This document shows positions 35,184-44,239 of a DNA stretch of 52,870 bases, one piece after another. Origin of the DNA: Paludibacteraceae bacterium (GTDB lineage: Bacteria; Bacteroidota; Bacteroidia; Bacteroidales; Paludibacteraceae); NCBI GenBank assembly GCA_024400125.1, contig JAKSNG010000012.1:1-52870 (forward strand), in the 5' to 3' direction. The stretch's first letter is position 1. Each line of letters begins with the position of its first letter. Below the pieces are notes generated by a model that was not told the origin of the DNA, searched no databases, and was given only the letters and a program-made list of their open reading frames with translations. Position numbers and translations under genes: made by a program.

Positions 35184-37909
35184 AAGGCAAATCTAACAGT
35201 TAATTTAACGCCGTTTCTACCCCAACCACCTAATTTGCGGTAGTGAATACCATCGGGCAAAAGGTATTCGTTGTACGTAATACGACGCACATAGTCAATA
35301 CGGATAAACTTAAGGATATTCTCTATACCAGCCGTCACTTCCATATATGGCAGTTTGCCCAATGGAGACACTGTGGTGCCCGATACATAGTTGCCATTCT
35401 CATCATAGACAGGAGACTCTGGGAAACGATATAATCCAGCATTATTGACACTAAATGGATTATTCTTTTCGGTCAGTCCACCATAGATTCCTGCAAATCC
35501 AATGACGCCACGAATCTTCAGTTTATTCAGTCCTGGAATACGGTTAATAATCCAGCCTTTGAGATAGTACGTTGCCACAATAGACACATACTCATCGAAC
35601 AAGAACTCCATTGGCTGCATCAAGTTAAACGCGCGTTGCGCTAAGAATATAGATGTAGATGTCTTCGGCGCATATAACTCCGTGAATGGCACTTTATTCC
35701 ACACGATACCGGTTTGCAAGCGCACATCTATATGACCAAAAGCAGACAACCAAAAACGTTTATCAACCATCAAATCTGTTTTGTTGATGAAGAATCCTTT
35801 TCCTCCAGAATTGCGGTCGTCTAAGAAACCCAATGTGTGTTGCAAAGTAATCACAGGAGCGTCTTTCTCGATAGCGAAGGCACTGGGTACGCCGATACGG
35901 TCTATGCAGACTGGAGGTCCAGGAGAATAGCGCAGTTCTAATGTGGTGCGATAACTATTAAAATCGTGTACATACTGCGTGAGGGCAGGATTGCCATCGG
36001 GCAGATAGGACAATATACGCTCATATCGCATGGCGCCTGCAGCCTCGTAATTGGAGTAGTCAAAGAGCGCATGTATGCCTAAGCCGTTTGCCCAGTCTTT
36101 CATGTACTCCAATTTAGCATGGAACACATATTGGTCATTCTTGAGCGTTGGCGTAGATGTTGGAATAGACTGCAAGATATGATCACGTCCAATCACATCC
36201 GCTACTTGACCAGGTTCTTCGACATCGTATTGAGCAGACAGTTGAATATAGTCGCGTTGTGGCTCATACGCGTAACGTTTCTTTTTGTTGAACGAGTACA
36301 TAAATGTTGCATTGTACTTAGGTCGCAAATCCGTTGTACCAAAAGCAACATAGCCTCGGAAGAAAAGTTGTGGGTGTAGTAGAGCCGTAGTTGTTCCACC
36401 CAAGCGAAGACGAACACCCTCCAGCAAGTTCCAAGAAACAATATTGTAAATCGGACCTATATCAAACTTACTATCATCCATTTCGCGGGCAGGCTTAGTG
36501 GCGATATACTCCGTAGTAATCGCGTTAGCAGCCATTGCCATGCTGGCGAACTTAGGATTATTCGTAAACTCTTGCACCAAGTCATAAACCGACGACTCGT
36601 ACCACGTCAATGGTTCTGGTCGTAGTTTTTCCCATTCAGACGAAACTAAACGTTGTGCAGTAGAATCGTTTAACGCCTCTGAGCTGGTGAATGACGAGAA
36701 GATAGACTTATCAATAGGTGCCTCAAAATCCCAATCGGTATAGAGTTTCGTTTGCCGTGTAAGCAAGCCTTTGTTCTTGTTCGCAATGTAGAACTTAGCA
36801 TAGGTCACGGTACGTTCGGGTGCCCATAAACCATTATCTAACAGTTGATACGTGTGCTCAACCGAGTAGTCACTCACGAAGTTCAGGTTGATTTCGGGCG
36901 ATATATTGATGGAGTAGCGCTTCAGTTTATACGTAGAGTCATTCACGATATACAAGTGCCCCGTAAAACCAAAACTCTGTGAATTGACGGGCACAAATGC
37001 CAAGTCAATACAACTCATGCCGTCCACCATAATGGTATCAATAATATAGTACTGATAGAACGATACTGCCAAATTCGAATGCAGCGGGCTGACGAATCGG
37101 TTGAAGAGCAAGTTCATGTCATCGTCATTGATTTCGGGGTCTTTGAAGATGGCATTGATATTTGCTTGAAACTGTTGTGAGCCAATCACATCTTCCAAAC
37201 CGAAGACACGTTTCTTGTTAATGATCCGTTTTTCGCGGTGCGGCTTGCGCTGGTAATATTCGTCTGCCAAATGCTCACGAAGACTGACAGTCATAGACGG
37301 TTTGACGCCTGTAGTATCAATGTACTTCTCTGCAAAAGCAAACGTTTTCCAGAAAGGTTTGTTAAAGTCAGGATGAAAATCATCCAAAGCAAATGACATA
37401 CGGCTGTAAGTGTGTGCCGTGTATCGGTCTGCGGTCTTGACGGTATTTGAATCACGATGAGCAATCACGTTCCTAATCAGTTCAACAGCAGGATTTCCTT
37501 TTCGCTTATAATCACGTTTGCCATGATTCGGTCGCACAATAATATCTTCCAATCCATACACATCTGGCTCCAGTTTAATCTTCATGTTCTGCTTCATTTG
37601 ACCAGGTTTGAGATGAAGTACATACGTTTTGTAACCCATCATATAAAAACTGACATACGTGTATCCATAAGTGTTGGATATCGTAAAATAACCATCCATG
37701 TCAGATGTCGTTCCGACCGATGAAGGAGAAGCGGGTTTGCCGTTTTCTGAAGGTTTGAGGAACACGATTTGTGCGAACGGCAATGTCTCACCTGTCTGTG
37801 CATCCACCACTATACCTGACGCACCAATGCGCTCGGCTGCCATTATAGACATCGGAGTCAACCACACCCACGCTAATAACAACCAAATATATCGTTTTAA
37901 TTGTATCAT
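35180..37909 (-). CDS. DUF5686 outer membrane protein with carboxypeptidase-regulatory-like domain
   Basis: A 909-residue outer membrane protein. A signal peptide (to about 24) is followed by a CarboxypepD_reg-like domain (about 27-115: GIVVDAQTGETLPFAQIVF, DMDGYFTI, YVSFYMMGYKTYVL), then the DUF5686 region (ADRYTAHTYSRMSF, HLADEYYQRKPHREKRIINKKRV) and a long beta-rich C-terminal part that probably forms a barrel. It looks related to TonB-dependent-receptor accessory proteins but shows no plug domain. Overlaps of 4 nt on both sides place it firmly in the envelope operon. Confidence 0.82.
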   Translation of the reverse strand: MIQLKRYIWLLLAWVWLTPMSIMAAERIGASGIVVDAQTGETLPFAQIVFLKPSENGKPASPSSVGTTSDMDGYFTISNTYGYTYVSFYMMGYKTYVLHLKPGQMKQNMKIKLEPDVYGLEDIIVRPNHGKRDYKRKGNPAVELIRNVIAHRDSNTVKTADRYTAHTYSRMSFALDDFHPDFNKPFWKTFAFAEKYIDTTGVKPSMTVSLREHLADEYYQRKPHREKRIINKKRVFGLEDVIGSQQFQANINAIFKDPEINDDDMNLLFNRFVSPLHSNLAVSFYQYYIIDTIMVDGMSCIDLAFVPVNSQSFGFTGHLYIVNDSTYKLKRYSINISPEINLNFVSDYSVEHTYQLLDNGLWAPERTVTYAKFYIANKNKGLLTRQTKLYTDWDFEAPIDKSIFSSFTSSEALNDSTAQRLVSSEWEKLRPEPLTWYESSVYDLVQEFTNNPKFASMAMAANAITTEYIATKPAREMDDSKFDIGPIYNIVSWNLLEGVRLRLGGTTTALLHPQLFFRGYVAFGTTDLRPKYNATFMYSFNKKKRYAYEPQRDYIQLSAQYDVEEPGQVADVIGRDHILQSIPTSTPTLKNDQYVFHAKLEYMKDWANGLGIHALFDYSNYEAAGAMRYERILSYLPDGNPALTQYVHDFNSYRTTLELRYSPGPPVCIDRIGVPSAFAIEKDAPVITLQHTLGFLDDRNSGGKGFFINKTDLMVDKRFWLSAFGHIDVRLQTGIVWNKVPFTELYAPKTSTSIFLAQRAFNLMQPMEFLFDEYVSIVATYYLKGWIINRIPGLNKLKIRGVIGFAGIYGGLTEKNNPFSVNNAGLYRFPESPVYDENGNYVSGTTVSPLGKLPYMEVTAGIENILKFIRIDYVRRITYNEYLLPDGIHYRKLGGWGRNGVKLTVRFAL

Positions 37910-39621
37910 CTTTCTATTTCCATCATTTTTAGATTGGCATCCAAACCATACAGCACATCGTGATTGGTCAGTGCCGGATTAGCAAAACTCTCTGTAGTGT
38001 CTATGCCACTATATGGCACTTGTCCCAGTTCCAAAAGAGAATGGAAGAGGGTCATTGTCGAAAAGGTCTTATGCGTATTACTTTTTACAGCCGCAGCCTG
38101 CTCTGGGTAGCGCAATTGATACTTATCCGACATCCATACAAACAAGGGCACATGCGATTCGTATTTGCTATTCTGGTATGTGCCGTGCAAGAACATATTG
38201 CGCTCATCGTCCAGCAAGTTCTCGCCGTGGTCACCCACGTACACCAAGACTGCGCTGCGATTGGTTTGCTCAATCATACTAATAACCGTGTCAACAATAA
38301 AGTCCGTATAGAGAATGCCGTTATCATAGGAATTGACCAACACTTTGCGGAGTTCGTTCAGTTTGGATTGGTCTCCAATGAAATTACCCTTCTTATTATC
38401 ACGCACTTTCAGGAGGTCTAACATCTTCATCATCGACAAGTCCGGCGTATAAACCCTATACTCGTCCGTATAGCGCGAAGAATACTTAAAGTGGCATCCT
38501 AATGAGTGCAGCACAATCAACTGTTTTCCCGACTGATTGAGTACTTCGCTAAAGGGCGCCAATAACACCGTATCTTTCATTTCGGGGTGGTTATCCATCG
38601 GATAATAGCAGTATTCACAAGTACGTGCGATTCGTTGTAGGAACGAGTTACCGAAACTCTGGTCTGCTATCCACGCCGTATGGAAACCAGCTTCATCAAA
38701 GGCTTCTACCACCGACTTCTCGTTGTAGAAACGTTGTGGTTCATTAGGAGTAGCAGGAGACAGCATGAATGGCACACAGATAGTGGTCAAGTTAGCAATC
38801 GTATAACAACTATCAAACGTAATGATTTGTTCACCACGAGCAGCCAAACGCGGCGAAGTCTGCCGTTCATACCCATTGATTTGCCAATGATCATAGCGTG
38901 ACGTCTCACCAATGAGCAAGACAACTACATCGTCGCCGTTATAATCGGGGGTCAAACCAAAAGAATAGTTCTCCAAAGCGTCCTGCTGTTTATGCAAATC
39001 GTGCAAAATAGTGCATAAGCTGTGCGCAGCTAAGACCATGTTCACTGGCGAGAACTTCTCCGCACCCACAAAAGCAGTAGTACGCACATCTTCTTTGTTC
39101 TGCTGCAACCATTTAGGGCGATAGTCGTTGTAGAACAATGCCACAATAGCGAACACGAAATATACGGCAATCACAGCGCCTATGTCATATCGCCATCGGC
39201 GAGAAGGTATAATAAACTCCTGCGGAATATAGCGCTTAACTAATCGGAAATACAGTACCCATAGGGCGATGAACGCAACCACAACTATCCAATACGCGCT
39301 GAGCAGTTCAAAGAATTCTCCCCGCTCCGAAGCCACAATAGTCCATACGAAGAGAATCGATATAGTCGCATGATTGATGATGAGGTGCACAATCTCAATT
39401 GCACTAAAGAACAGGAACGCGGATGCAAAGTAGAAGAACGTGCGTTGCTTATGCAGCACCAAGAAGAACGCATAGAAACAAACCCCAGAAATCAGATACA
39501 CAAAGCGCATAAGGGGTGTGGTCAAATCAGAAGCCATAAACGTCCCCATCAGCGTAGGCAATAGGATAAAAAGCAGCAGTCCTATCCGTACAATATGTTC
39601 CTTTACGCGATTCTTTTCCAT
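37906..39621 (-). CDS. Phosphoethanolamine transferase (EptA-like, sulfatase fold)
   Basis: A 571-residue inner membrane enzyme that probably adds phosphoethanolamine to lipid A or another envelope glycan. Five membrane segments occupy about residues 10-170. The periplasmic sulfatase-fold domain has LLIGETSRYDHWQINGY (metal site), NLTTICVPFMLSPAT with the catalytic Thr, VLHSLGCHFKY and YVGDHGENLLDD. ATG at 39621 was chosen because the longer ORF starts upstream of the -7 box. First gene of a four-gene operon; the two genes after it encode outer membrane proteins and the last a secreted protein. Confidence 0.9.
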   Translation of the reverse strand: MEKNRVKEHIVRIGLLLFILLPTLMGTFMASDLTTPLMRFVYLISGVCFYAFFLVLHKQRTFFYFASAFLFFSAIEIVHLIINHATISILFVWTIVASERGEFFELLSAYWIVVVAFIALWVLYFRLVKRYIPQEFIIPSRRWRYDIGAVIAVYFVFAIVALFYNDYRPKWLQQNKEDVRTTAFVGAEKFSPVNMVLAAHSLCTILHDLHKQQDALENYSFGLTPDYNGDDVVVLLIGETSRYDHWQINGYERQTSPRLAARGEQIITFDSCYTIANLTTICVPFMLSPATPNEPQRFYNEKSVVEAFDEAGFHTAWIADQSFGNSFLQRIARTCEYCYYPMDNHPEMKDTVLLAPFSEVLNQSGKQLIVLHSLGCHFKYSSRYTDEYRVYTPDLSMMKMLDLLKVRDNKKGNFIGDQSKLNELRKVLVNSYDNGILYTDFIVDTVISMIEQTNRSAVLVYVGDHGENLLDDERNMFLHGTYQNSKYESHVPLFVWMSDKYQLRYPEQAAAVKSNTHKTFSTMTLFHSLLELGQVPYSGIDTTESFANPALTNHDVLYGLDANLKMMEIER

Positions 39622-39641
39622 TATATCTATAAAAAAGCGCG

Positions 39642-39673
39642 CAAAGGTACAAAAAAAATATGACTTCTGCAAA
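39642..39673 (-). promoter_or_regulatory. Promoter of the phosphoethanolamine transferase operon
   Basis: Minus strand: -33 TTTG (39673-39670), 20-bp spacer, -7 TACCTTTG (39649-39642), ATG at 39621. Confidence 0.8.
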
Positions 39674-39700
39674 TTCTACTACAGAAAAAAGTAGTATTTT

Positions 39701-41065
39701 TTAGTTTTTGCTCTGAGCATGTATCATCTTAAAGCGGCGAACTTCTATTATTATCATAATAGCAGCCGTAAGTGCAGCCAATGTATCGCTCACTGGAAGC
39801 GACCACCACACGCCATTGATGGGTTCCTGTTGGAACAGCAGTGGTAGTAATATCGTGAGTGGTATGAGATAGATGACTTGACGGGTGAGGGAAAGGAAAA
39901 TCGACTTAGCTGCCAGTCCGATGGAAGTGAAAAAGTTTCCTGCCACCATTTGGAATCCAACCAACCACATTGAGCAGCACAAGATACGCATCGGCACAAT
40001 TGTAGCCTTAATTAGGTCTTGGTCGTGGGTAAAGACGCGCGTCATCAGTTCGGGCAAGAACGTACCTAATAGGAACACTGCCCCCATGACAACCGTTGCA
40101 CACATCGCAGTCAATTGGAAGGAGCGCAACATACGTTTATACTGTTTGGCGCCGTAGTTGTAGCCGGCTATCGGTTGCATTCCTTGATTCAGTCCCATCA
40201 CTATCATCGCAAAGACATAAATGAGTCGGTTAACGATACCGTACGTAGCTAATGCCACGTCGCCACCGTAGCGTCGTAGTTGATTATTGATAATAATCAC
40301 CACAAAACAGTGGGCTAAGTTCATGAGGAATGGTGACAGACCTATCGCCATGGCGCGTAGCGTAATCTGCTTGTCCAGTCGCCATATCCCTTTGTGAAAA
40401 TGGACGACTTGACGGCGGTCAAGGAAAATGCGCATTTGCCAACAGCAGGCTATCGCTTGCGAAATCATAGTTGCCATCGCTGCTCCGCGTACCCCCATAT
40501 CCAGTTTGAAAATAAATATCGGGTCTAAGATAACATTCACACTCACCGCCACTATCGTAGCTGCCATAGACTCACGCGGGTGCCCCATCGCGCGGAGCAT
40601 ACTATTGAGTCCAAAATAGATATGTGTGAGCACGTTACCTATAATAAGCACCTGCATGTAGTCGCGTGCATACGCAATCGTCTCTTCGCTGGCGCCAAAC
40701 GCATATAAGACAGGGTCTAACCAAATCAGTCCAGCTATCGTCAATAGCGAACCTAAGATAAAGTTGAGCACAATGACATTGCCCAATATCTTAGCTGCAG
40801 ACTCGTAGTCTTTTTCGCCCAACTTAATCGACAGCAACGTACTGGCTCCTACCCCCACGAACGTACCAAAGGCGGCTCCCATGTCCATAAATGGCTTAGC
40901 GATAGTTAACCCACCTAATGCTAACATACCACAACCGTGTCCAATAAAAATCGAGTCCACGATGTTGTATAGCGAACTGGCTGTCATCGCGATGATGCCA
41001 GGCAGCGCATACTTAACGAGCAGTTTGCGAATCGGTTCCGTTCCTAATTCTGTCGCTTGGTTCAC
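39701..41065 (-). CDS. MATE family efflux transporter
   Basis: A 454-residue transporter with about twelve membrane segments that should export drugs or metabolites using an ion gradient. IAMTASSLYNIVDSIFIGHGCG (about 26-47) is the MATE N-terminal signature, and MGLNQGMQPIAGYNYGAKQYKRM (about 285-307) the matching motif in the second half. Substrate unknown. It overlaps mrp by 4 nt and is the last gene of the holB operon. Confidence 0.93.
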   Translation of the reverse strand: MNQATELGTEPIRKLLVKYALPGIIAMTASSLYNIVDSIFIGHGCGMLALGGLTIAKPFMDMGAAFGTFVGVGASTLLSIKLGEKDYESAAKILGNVIVLNFILGSLLTIAGLIWLDPVLYAFGASEETIAYARDYMQVLIIGNVLTHIYFGLNSMLRAMGHPRESMAATIVAVSVNVILDPIFIFKLDMGVRGAAMATMISQAIACCWQMRIFLDRRQVVHFHKGIWRLDKQITLRAMAIGLSPFLMNLAHCFVVIIINNQLRRYGGDVALATYGIVNRLIYVFAMIVMGLNQGMQPIAGYNYGAKQYKRMLRSFQLTAMCATVVMGAVFLLGTFLPELMTRVFTHDQDLIKATIVPMRILCCSMWLVGFQMVAGNFFTSIGLAAKSIFLSLTRQVIYLIPLTILLPLLFQQEPINGVWWSLPVSDTLAALTAAIMIIIEVRRFKMIHAQSKN

Positions 41066-42102
41066 AGTTGTTGTGCTATTTGTTTGAATATCTCTGCAGC
41101 GGGGTGTCCGTTTTGCATAGCAATAGGTGTACCCTCATCGCCTGCTTCGCGAATCGATTGCACCAAAGGCACTTGTCCCAACAAGGGCACTTGCAACTCT
41201 TCTGCCAATCGTTTGCCACCGTCTTGACCAAAGATATAGTACTTATTCTCTGGCAATTCGGCTGGCGTGAACCATGCCATGTTCTCAATGATACCTAAAA
41301 CGGGAACGTTGATTTTTTCGTTACGGAACATATCGACTCCCTTGCGTGCATCGACCAAAGCGACTGGCTGAGGCGTTGTCACCACAATAGCGCCTGTCAA
41401 CTGAAGGGTAGCTACGAGAGTCAAGTGAATATCGGATGTGCCAGGAGGTAGGTCGATGAGGAAATAATCCAGTTCACCCCAATGGGCGTCATTGATAAGT
41501 TGTTTGATAGCGTTAGAAGCCATGCCGCCACGCCATACTACCGCCGACGTTGGATCTACAAAGAAGCCGATACTCAGCATCTTGATGCCATATTGCTCAA
41601 TCGGCTCAATCAGTGTACGCCCATTCTCCTCCACGCTCACGGGGCGGCAGTCTTCGGTGTGGAACATCTTAGGCATGGACGGTCCATGAATATCGGCATC
41701 CAATAACCCTACTCGATAGCCGGCTTGCGCCAAAGCGATGGCTAAGTTAGCCGCCACCGTGGACTTGCCGACACCGCCTTTGCCTGAATGCACAGCGATG
41801 ATGTGTTTGGCTTGTAGCGAGATCGTGGCTTCGTCACTACTCGGAGACAGATTTTGTTTACGGAACTTCGTGTGAATATGCACGGCGACGTTCGCATCTA
41901 CATAGGTCTGTACTGCCACTTCTGACGCTTTGACAACGGACTTCATAAATGGGTCGTTGTCTTTCTCAAAGATAAGCGAGAAAGAGACTTCTAATCCGCT
42001 AATTCGAATGTCATCTTCTAACATACCTGACTCAATCAGGTCTTTGCCTGTGCCCGGGTAACGGACATGGCGTAGGGCGTCAATTATTTGTTGTGGATAC
42101 AT
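41062..42102 (-). CDS. mrp: Mrp/ApbC-type iron-sulfur cluster carrier ATPase
   Basis: A 346-residue P-loop ATPase. An N-terminal DUF59/MIP18-like domain (about 1-85) is followed by the deviant Walker A HSGKGGVGKST (about 107), VGLLDADIHGPS (A'), and DYFLIDLPPGTSD (Walker B). Mrp/NBP35 proteins carry Fe-S clusters to apoproteins. Usual length. It overlaps trmB by 23 nt and MATE by 4 nt. Confidence 0.94.
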   Translation of the reverse strand: MYPQQIIDALRHVRYPGTGKDLIESGMLEDDIRISGLEVSFSLIFEKDNDPFMKSVVKASEVAVQTYVDANVAVHIHTKFRKQNLSPSSDEATISLQAKHIIAVHSGKGGVGKSTVAANLAIALAQAGYRVGLLDADIHGPSMPKMFHTEDCRPVSVEENGRTLIEPIEQYGIKMLSIGFFVDPTSAVVWRGGMASNAIKQLINDAHWGELDYFLIDLPPGTSDIHLTLVATLQLTGAIVVTTPQPVALVDARKGVDMFRNEKINVPVLGIIENMAWFTPAELPENKYYIFGQDGGKRLAEELQVPLLGQVPLVQSIREAGDEGTPIAMQNGHPAAEIFKQIAQQL

Positions 42103-42838
42103 AGTTTCTGCCGTATGAACGATACGTGTCTTTTTCGATTTCGATAGTGGGCTCTTGTTTGGAGGTTTTCTTGTCCAAGTGCCAACGTAGATATTTGATG
42201 GTCAGTCCTCTGTCAAGCCATTGATGTTCGTAGTGTGTTTGCAAAGCCTTTGCGTCAGCATAGTGCGGTTGTGCATACAAATCGTCGGTATCGGCTTCTA
42301 CGCGGTAGTCGTTCAGTCGCAACATCTCGCGTGTATAAGTATAGAGGAACGGACTATCAGTTTTGAGATGAATGAGTCCGCCTTCGCGCATCACTTGCTC
42401 ATAGCGCGCCATAAAATACGTAGAAGTGAGGCGTTTAGTGGCTTTTTTCATTTGCGGGTCACAGAATGTAATCCATATCTCATCTACTTCGTCTTGTGCG
42501 AAGAACGAAGTGAGCATCTCGATGTTGATACGCAAGAACGCTACATTGGTCATGCCAGCCAGTTCGGCTTCTTTGGCACCTGCCCACATACGAGCGCCTT
42601 TGATGTCGATACCGATAAAGTTCTTGTCCGGATACTGCCGTGCTAATCCAACGGTATATTCACCACGTCCGCAGCCCAATTCTAATACGATTGGGTTGTC
42701 GTTATGGAAGTAGCGTTCCCGCCAATGTCCTGCCATCTGTGCCACTTCATTGGTGTCGTCTATCTCGCGTGCCCCACACTGAAACACATTCGAGAAACGC
42801 TCCATATCTGCGAACTTCGCTAATTTATTCTTCGCCAT
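42080..42838 (-). CDS. trmB: tRNA (guanine-N7)-methyltransferase TrmB
   Basis: A 252-residue SAM-dependent methyltransferase for G46 of tRNA. Seen: VLELGCGRGEYTVGLA (SAM loop, about 51), FIGIDIKGARMW (motif II), IWITFCDPQMKKATKRLTS (about 123, family signature with DPQxKK) and GGLIHLKTDSPFLY. The C-terminal 40 residues are a charged extension. It overlaps gldH by 14 nt and mrp by 23 nt. Confidence 0.94.
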   Translation of the reverse strand: MAKNKLAKFADMERFSNVFQCGAREIDDTNEVAQMAGHWRERYFHNDNPIVLELGCGRGEYTVGLARQYPDKNFIGIDIKGARMWAGAKEAELAGMTNVAFLRINIEMLTSFFAQDEVDEIWITFCDPQMKKATKRLTSTYFMARYEQVMREGGLIHLKTDSPFLYTYTREMLRLNDYRVEADTDDLYAQPHYADAKALQTHYEHQWLDRGLTIKYLRWHLDKKTSKQEPTIEIEKDTYRSYGRNYVSTTNN

Positions 42839-43280
42839 TTCGTTGAATGATTATTCCGACATCGCTCACGCCTTTAAGTGCCATCTCACGCATCCCGTGT
42901 TGGACGCGCATCGCGCAACAGCCGGTGTCGGTAAATTGAAAACTCGTCTCATACAGCACCGGCATCTCTATCAGTTTGCCGTTTCTGTTGCCCAACCATC
43001 GTCCGTGGTCGTCTGCCAAGTAGAACTCTATCGTATCGACTTGACCATTCCACTCAGTAAATAACCACATGTTCTGGTACGGATAAGCCTCCGTATGTCG
43101 TACACATAGCAGCACGTCATAGCGATGAGTGGTATCTGGTACCGGCACCTCAAACTGCAAGACCGAGTCAGCGTCCCAATGCATCATCGGTACGGACTCA
43201 AAGTGCGAATAGACTGCCTTAGGCGTGCAGGCACATAGCGCGCTACTGATTAGAAGGAATAGTATTTTGAGGTCTTTCAT
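42825..43280 (-). CDS. gldH: Gliding-motility-type lipoprotein GldH
   Basis: A 151-residue lipoprotein with signal LFLLISSALCAC (lipid-modified Cys near 16-18). The mature part contains YDVLLCVRHTEAYPYQNMWLF, YLADDHGRWLGNRNGKL and LKGVSDVGIIIQRN, all characteristic of GldH. In Flavobacterium it is needed for gliding; in gut Bacteroidales it persists without obvious gliding, so its role here is envelope-related but open. ATG at 43280 gives a proper lipoprotein signal. It overlaps ricT by 38 nt and trmB by 14 nt. Confidence 0.92.
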   Translation of the reverse strand: MKDLKILFLLISSALCACTPKAVYSHFESVPMMHWDADSVLQFEVPVPDTTHRYDVLLCVRHTEAYPYQNMWLFTEWNGQVDTIEFYLADDHGRWLGNRNGKLIEMPVLYETSFQFTDTGCCAMRVQHGMREMALKGVSDVGIIIQRNGEE

Positions 43281-44235
43281 TATTACGATTGCGTCTATCT
43301 GGGCGACGATCGTGTCGTCCGTTGTTATTCTTTTTATGACGGTCAAAACGGTTCAAATCGCCCTCTCCAACCGCATTGTGGAAGCCCAAATCGGGATTCT
43401 CTTCTTCTGACGTTACGGGTGTACCTATCACTTCACCTCGACGCAGCGCGTCTTCATAGACGGGCACTTCGTAGTTCAGACAGCACTTGAGTTTAGCGCA
43501 TTGCCCTGCTAATTTTTGGGGATTCGGCGATATATGTTGCAGTCGTGCAGCGCCCGTTCCCACTGTATAGAAATTAGTCATCCACGTGGAGCAACATAAC
43601 TCACGTCCGCATGGTCCTGTTCCACCAATACGTCCTGCTTCCTGACGGGCACCAATCTGCTTCATCTCAATACGTACACGGAATGCTTCTGCGTATAGTT
43701 TGATGAGTTGACGGAAATCAACACGTCCATCAGCGATGTAGTAGAAGATAGCTTTAGAGCCATCGCCTTGATATTCAACATCGCCAATTTTCATTTCCAG
43801 TCCGAGCGACTTGGCTAATTGGCGTGCCCGAATCATCGTATCTTGTTCTTTGGCGCGAGCGATAGCAGCTCTCTCGTGGTCGGCTTCAACGGCTATGCGC
43901 TGAATATTACGCACCTCATACCGTTCCATGTCGATATGGTTTTTCTTTATCTGTGCCTTCACCAAACGTCCAGTCAGCACCACTTCGCCCAAGTCGTAAC
44001 CTGGGTTGGCATCCACAATGACCGACACGCCTTTCTCTAATGGCAGGTGGTTCACGTTGCGAAAATAAGCCTTGCGGGTGTGTTTGAACTGCACCTCTAC
44101 CAAGTCATTCTCGTCCATTTTCTCTGGCAAATCACTCAGCCAGTCCGTCACGGGCAGCATGTGTGCAGAGTTGCGTTTGCAAGACTTTGCGCTGAACTCA
44201 CACGCCTCCCTATTCAATGTAAACTTATCATTCAT
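43243..44235 (-). CDS. ricT: RicT-like PSP1 domain protein
   Basis: A 330-residue PSP1-family protein. The core has GLEMKIGDVEYQGDGSKAIFYYIADGRVDFRQL (about 147-180), then GTGPCGRELCCSTW (about 213) and AKLKCCLNYE (about 248), the Cys clusters that in Bacillus YaaT/RicT bind Fe-S clusters in the RicAFT complex acting on RNA processing. The C-terminal 40 residues are an Asn/Arg/Lys-rich tail that could bind RNA. It starts 4 nt after holB, which is a widespread neighbour. Confidence 0.92.
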   Translation of the reverse strand: MNDKFTLNREACEFSAKSCKRNSAHMLPVTDWLSDLPEKMDENDLVEVQFKHTRKAYFRNVNHLPLEKGVSVIVDANPGYDLGEVVLTGRLVKAQIKKNHIDMERYEVRNIQRIAVEADHERAAIARAKEQDTMIRARQLAKSLGLEMKIGDVEYQGDGSKAIFYYIADGRVDFRQLIKLYAEAFRVRIEMKQIGARQEAGRIGGTGPCGRELCCSTWMTNFYTVGTGAARLQHISPNPQKLAGQCAKLKCCLNYEVPVYEDALRRGEVIGTPVTSEEENPDLGFHNAVGEGDLNRFDRHKKNNNGRHDRRPDRRNRNNERPQNTIPSNQ

Positions 44236-44239
44236 ATTG

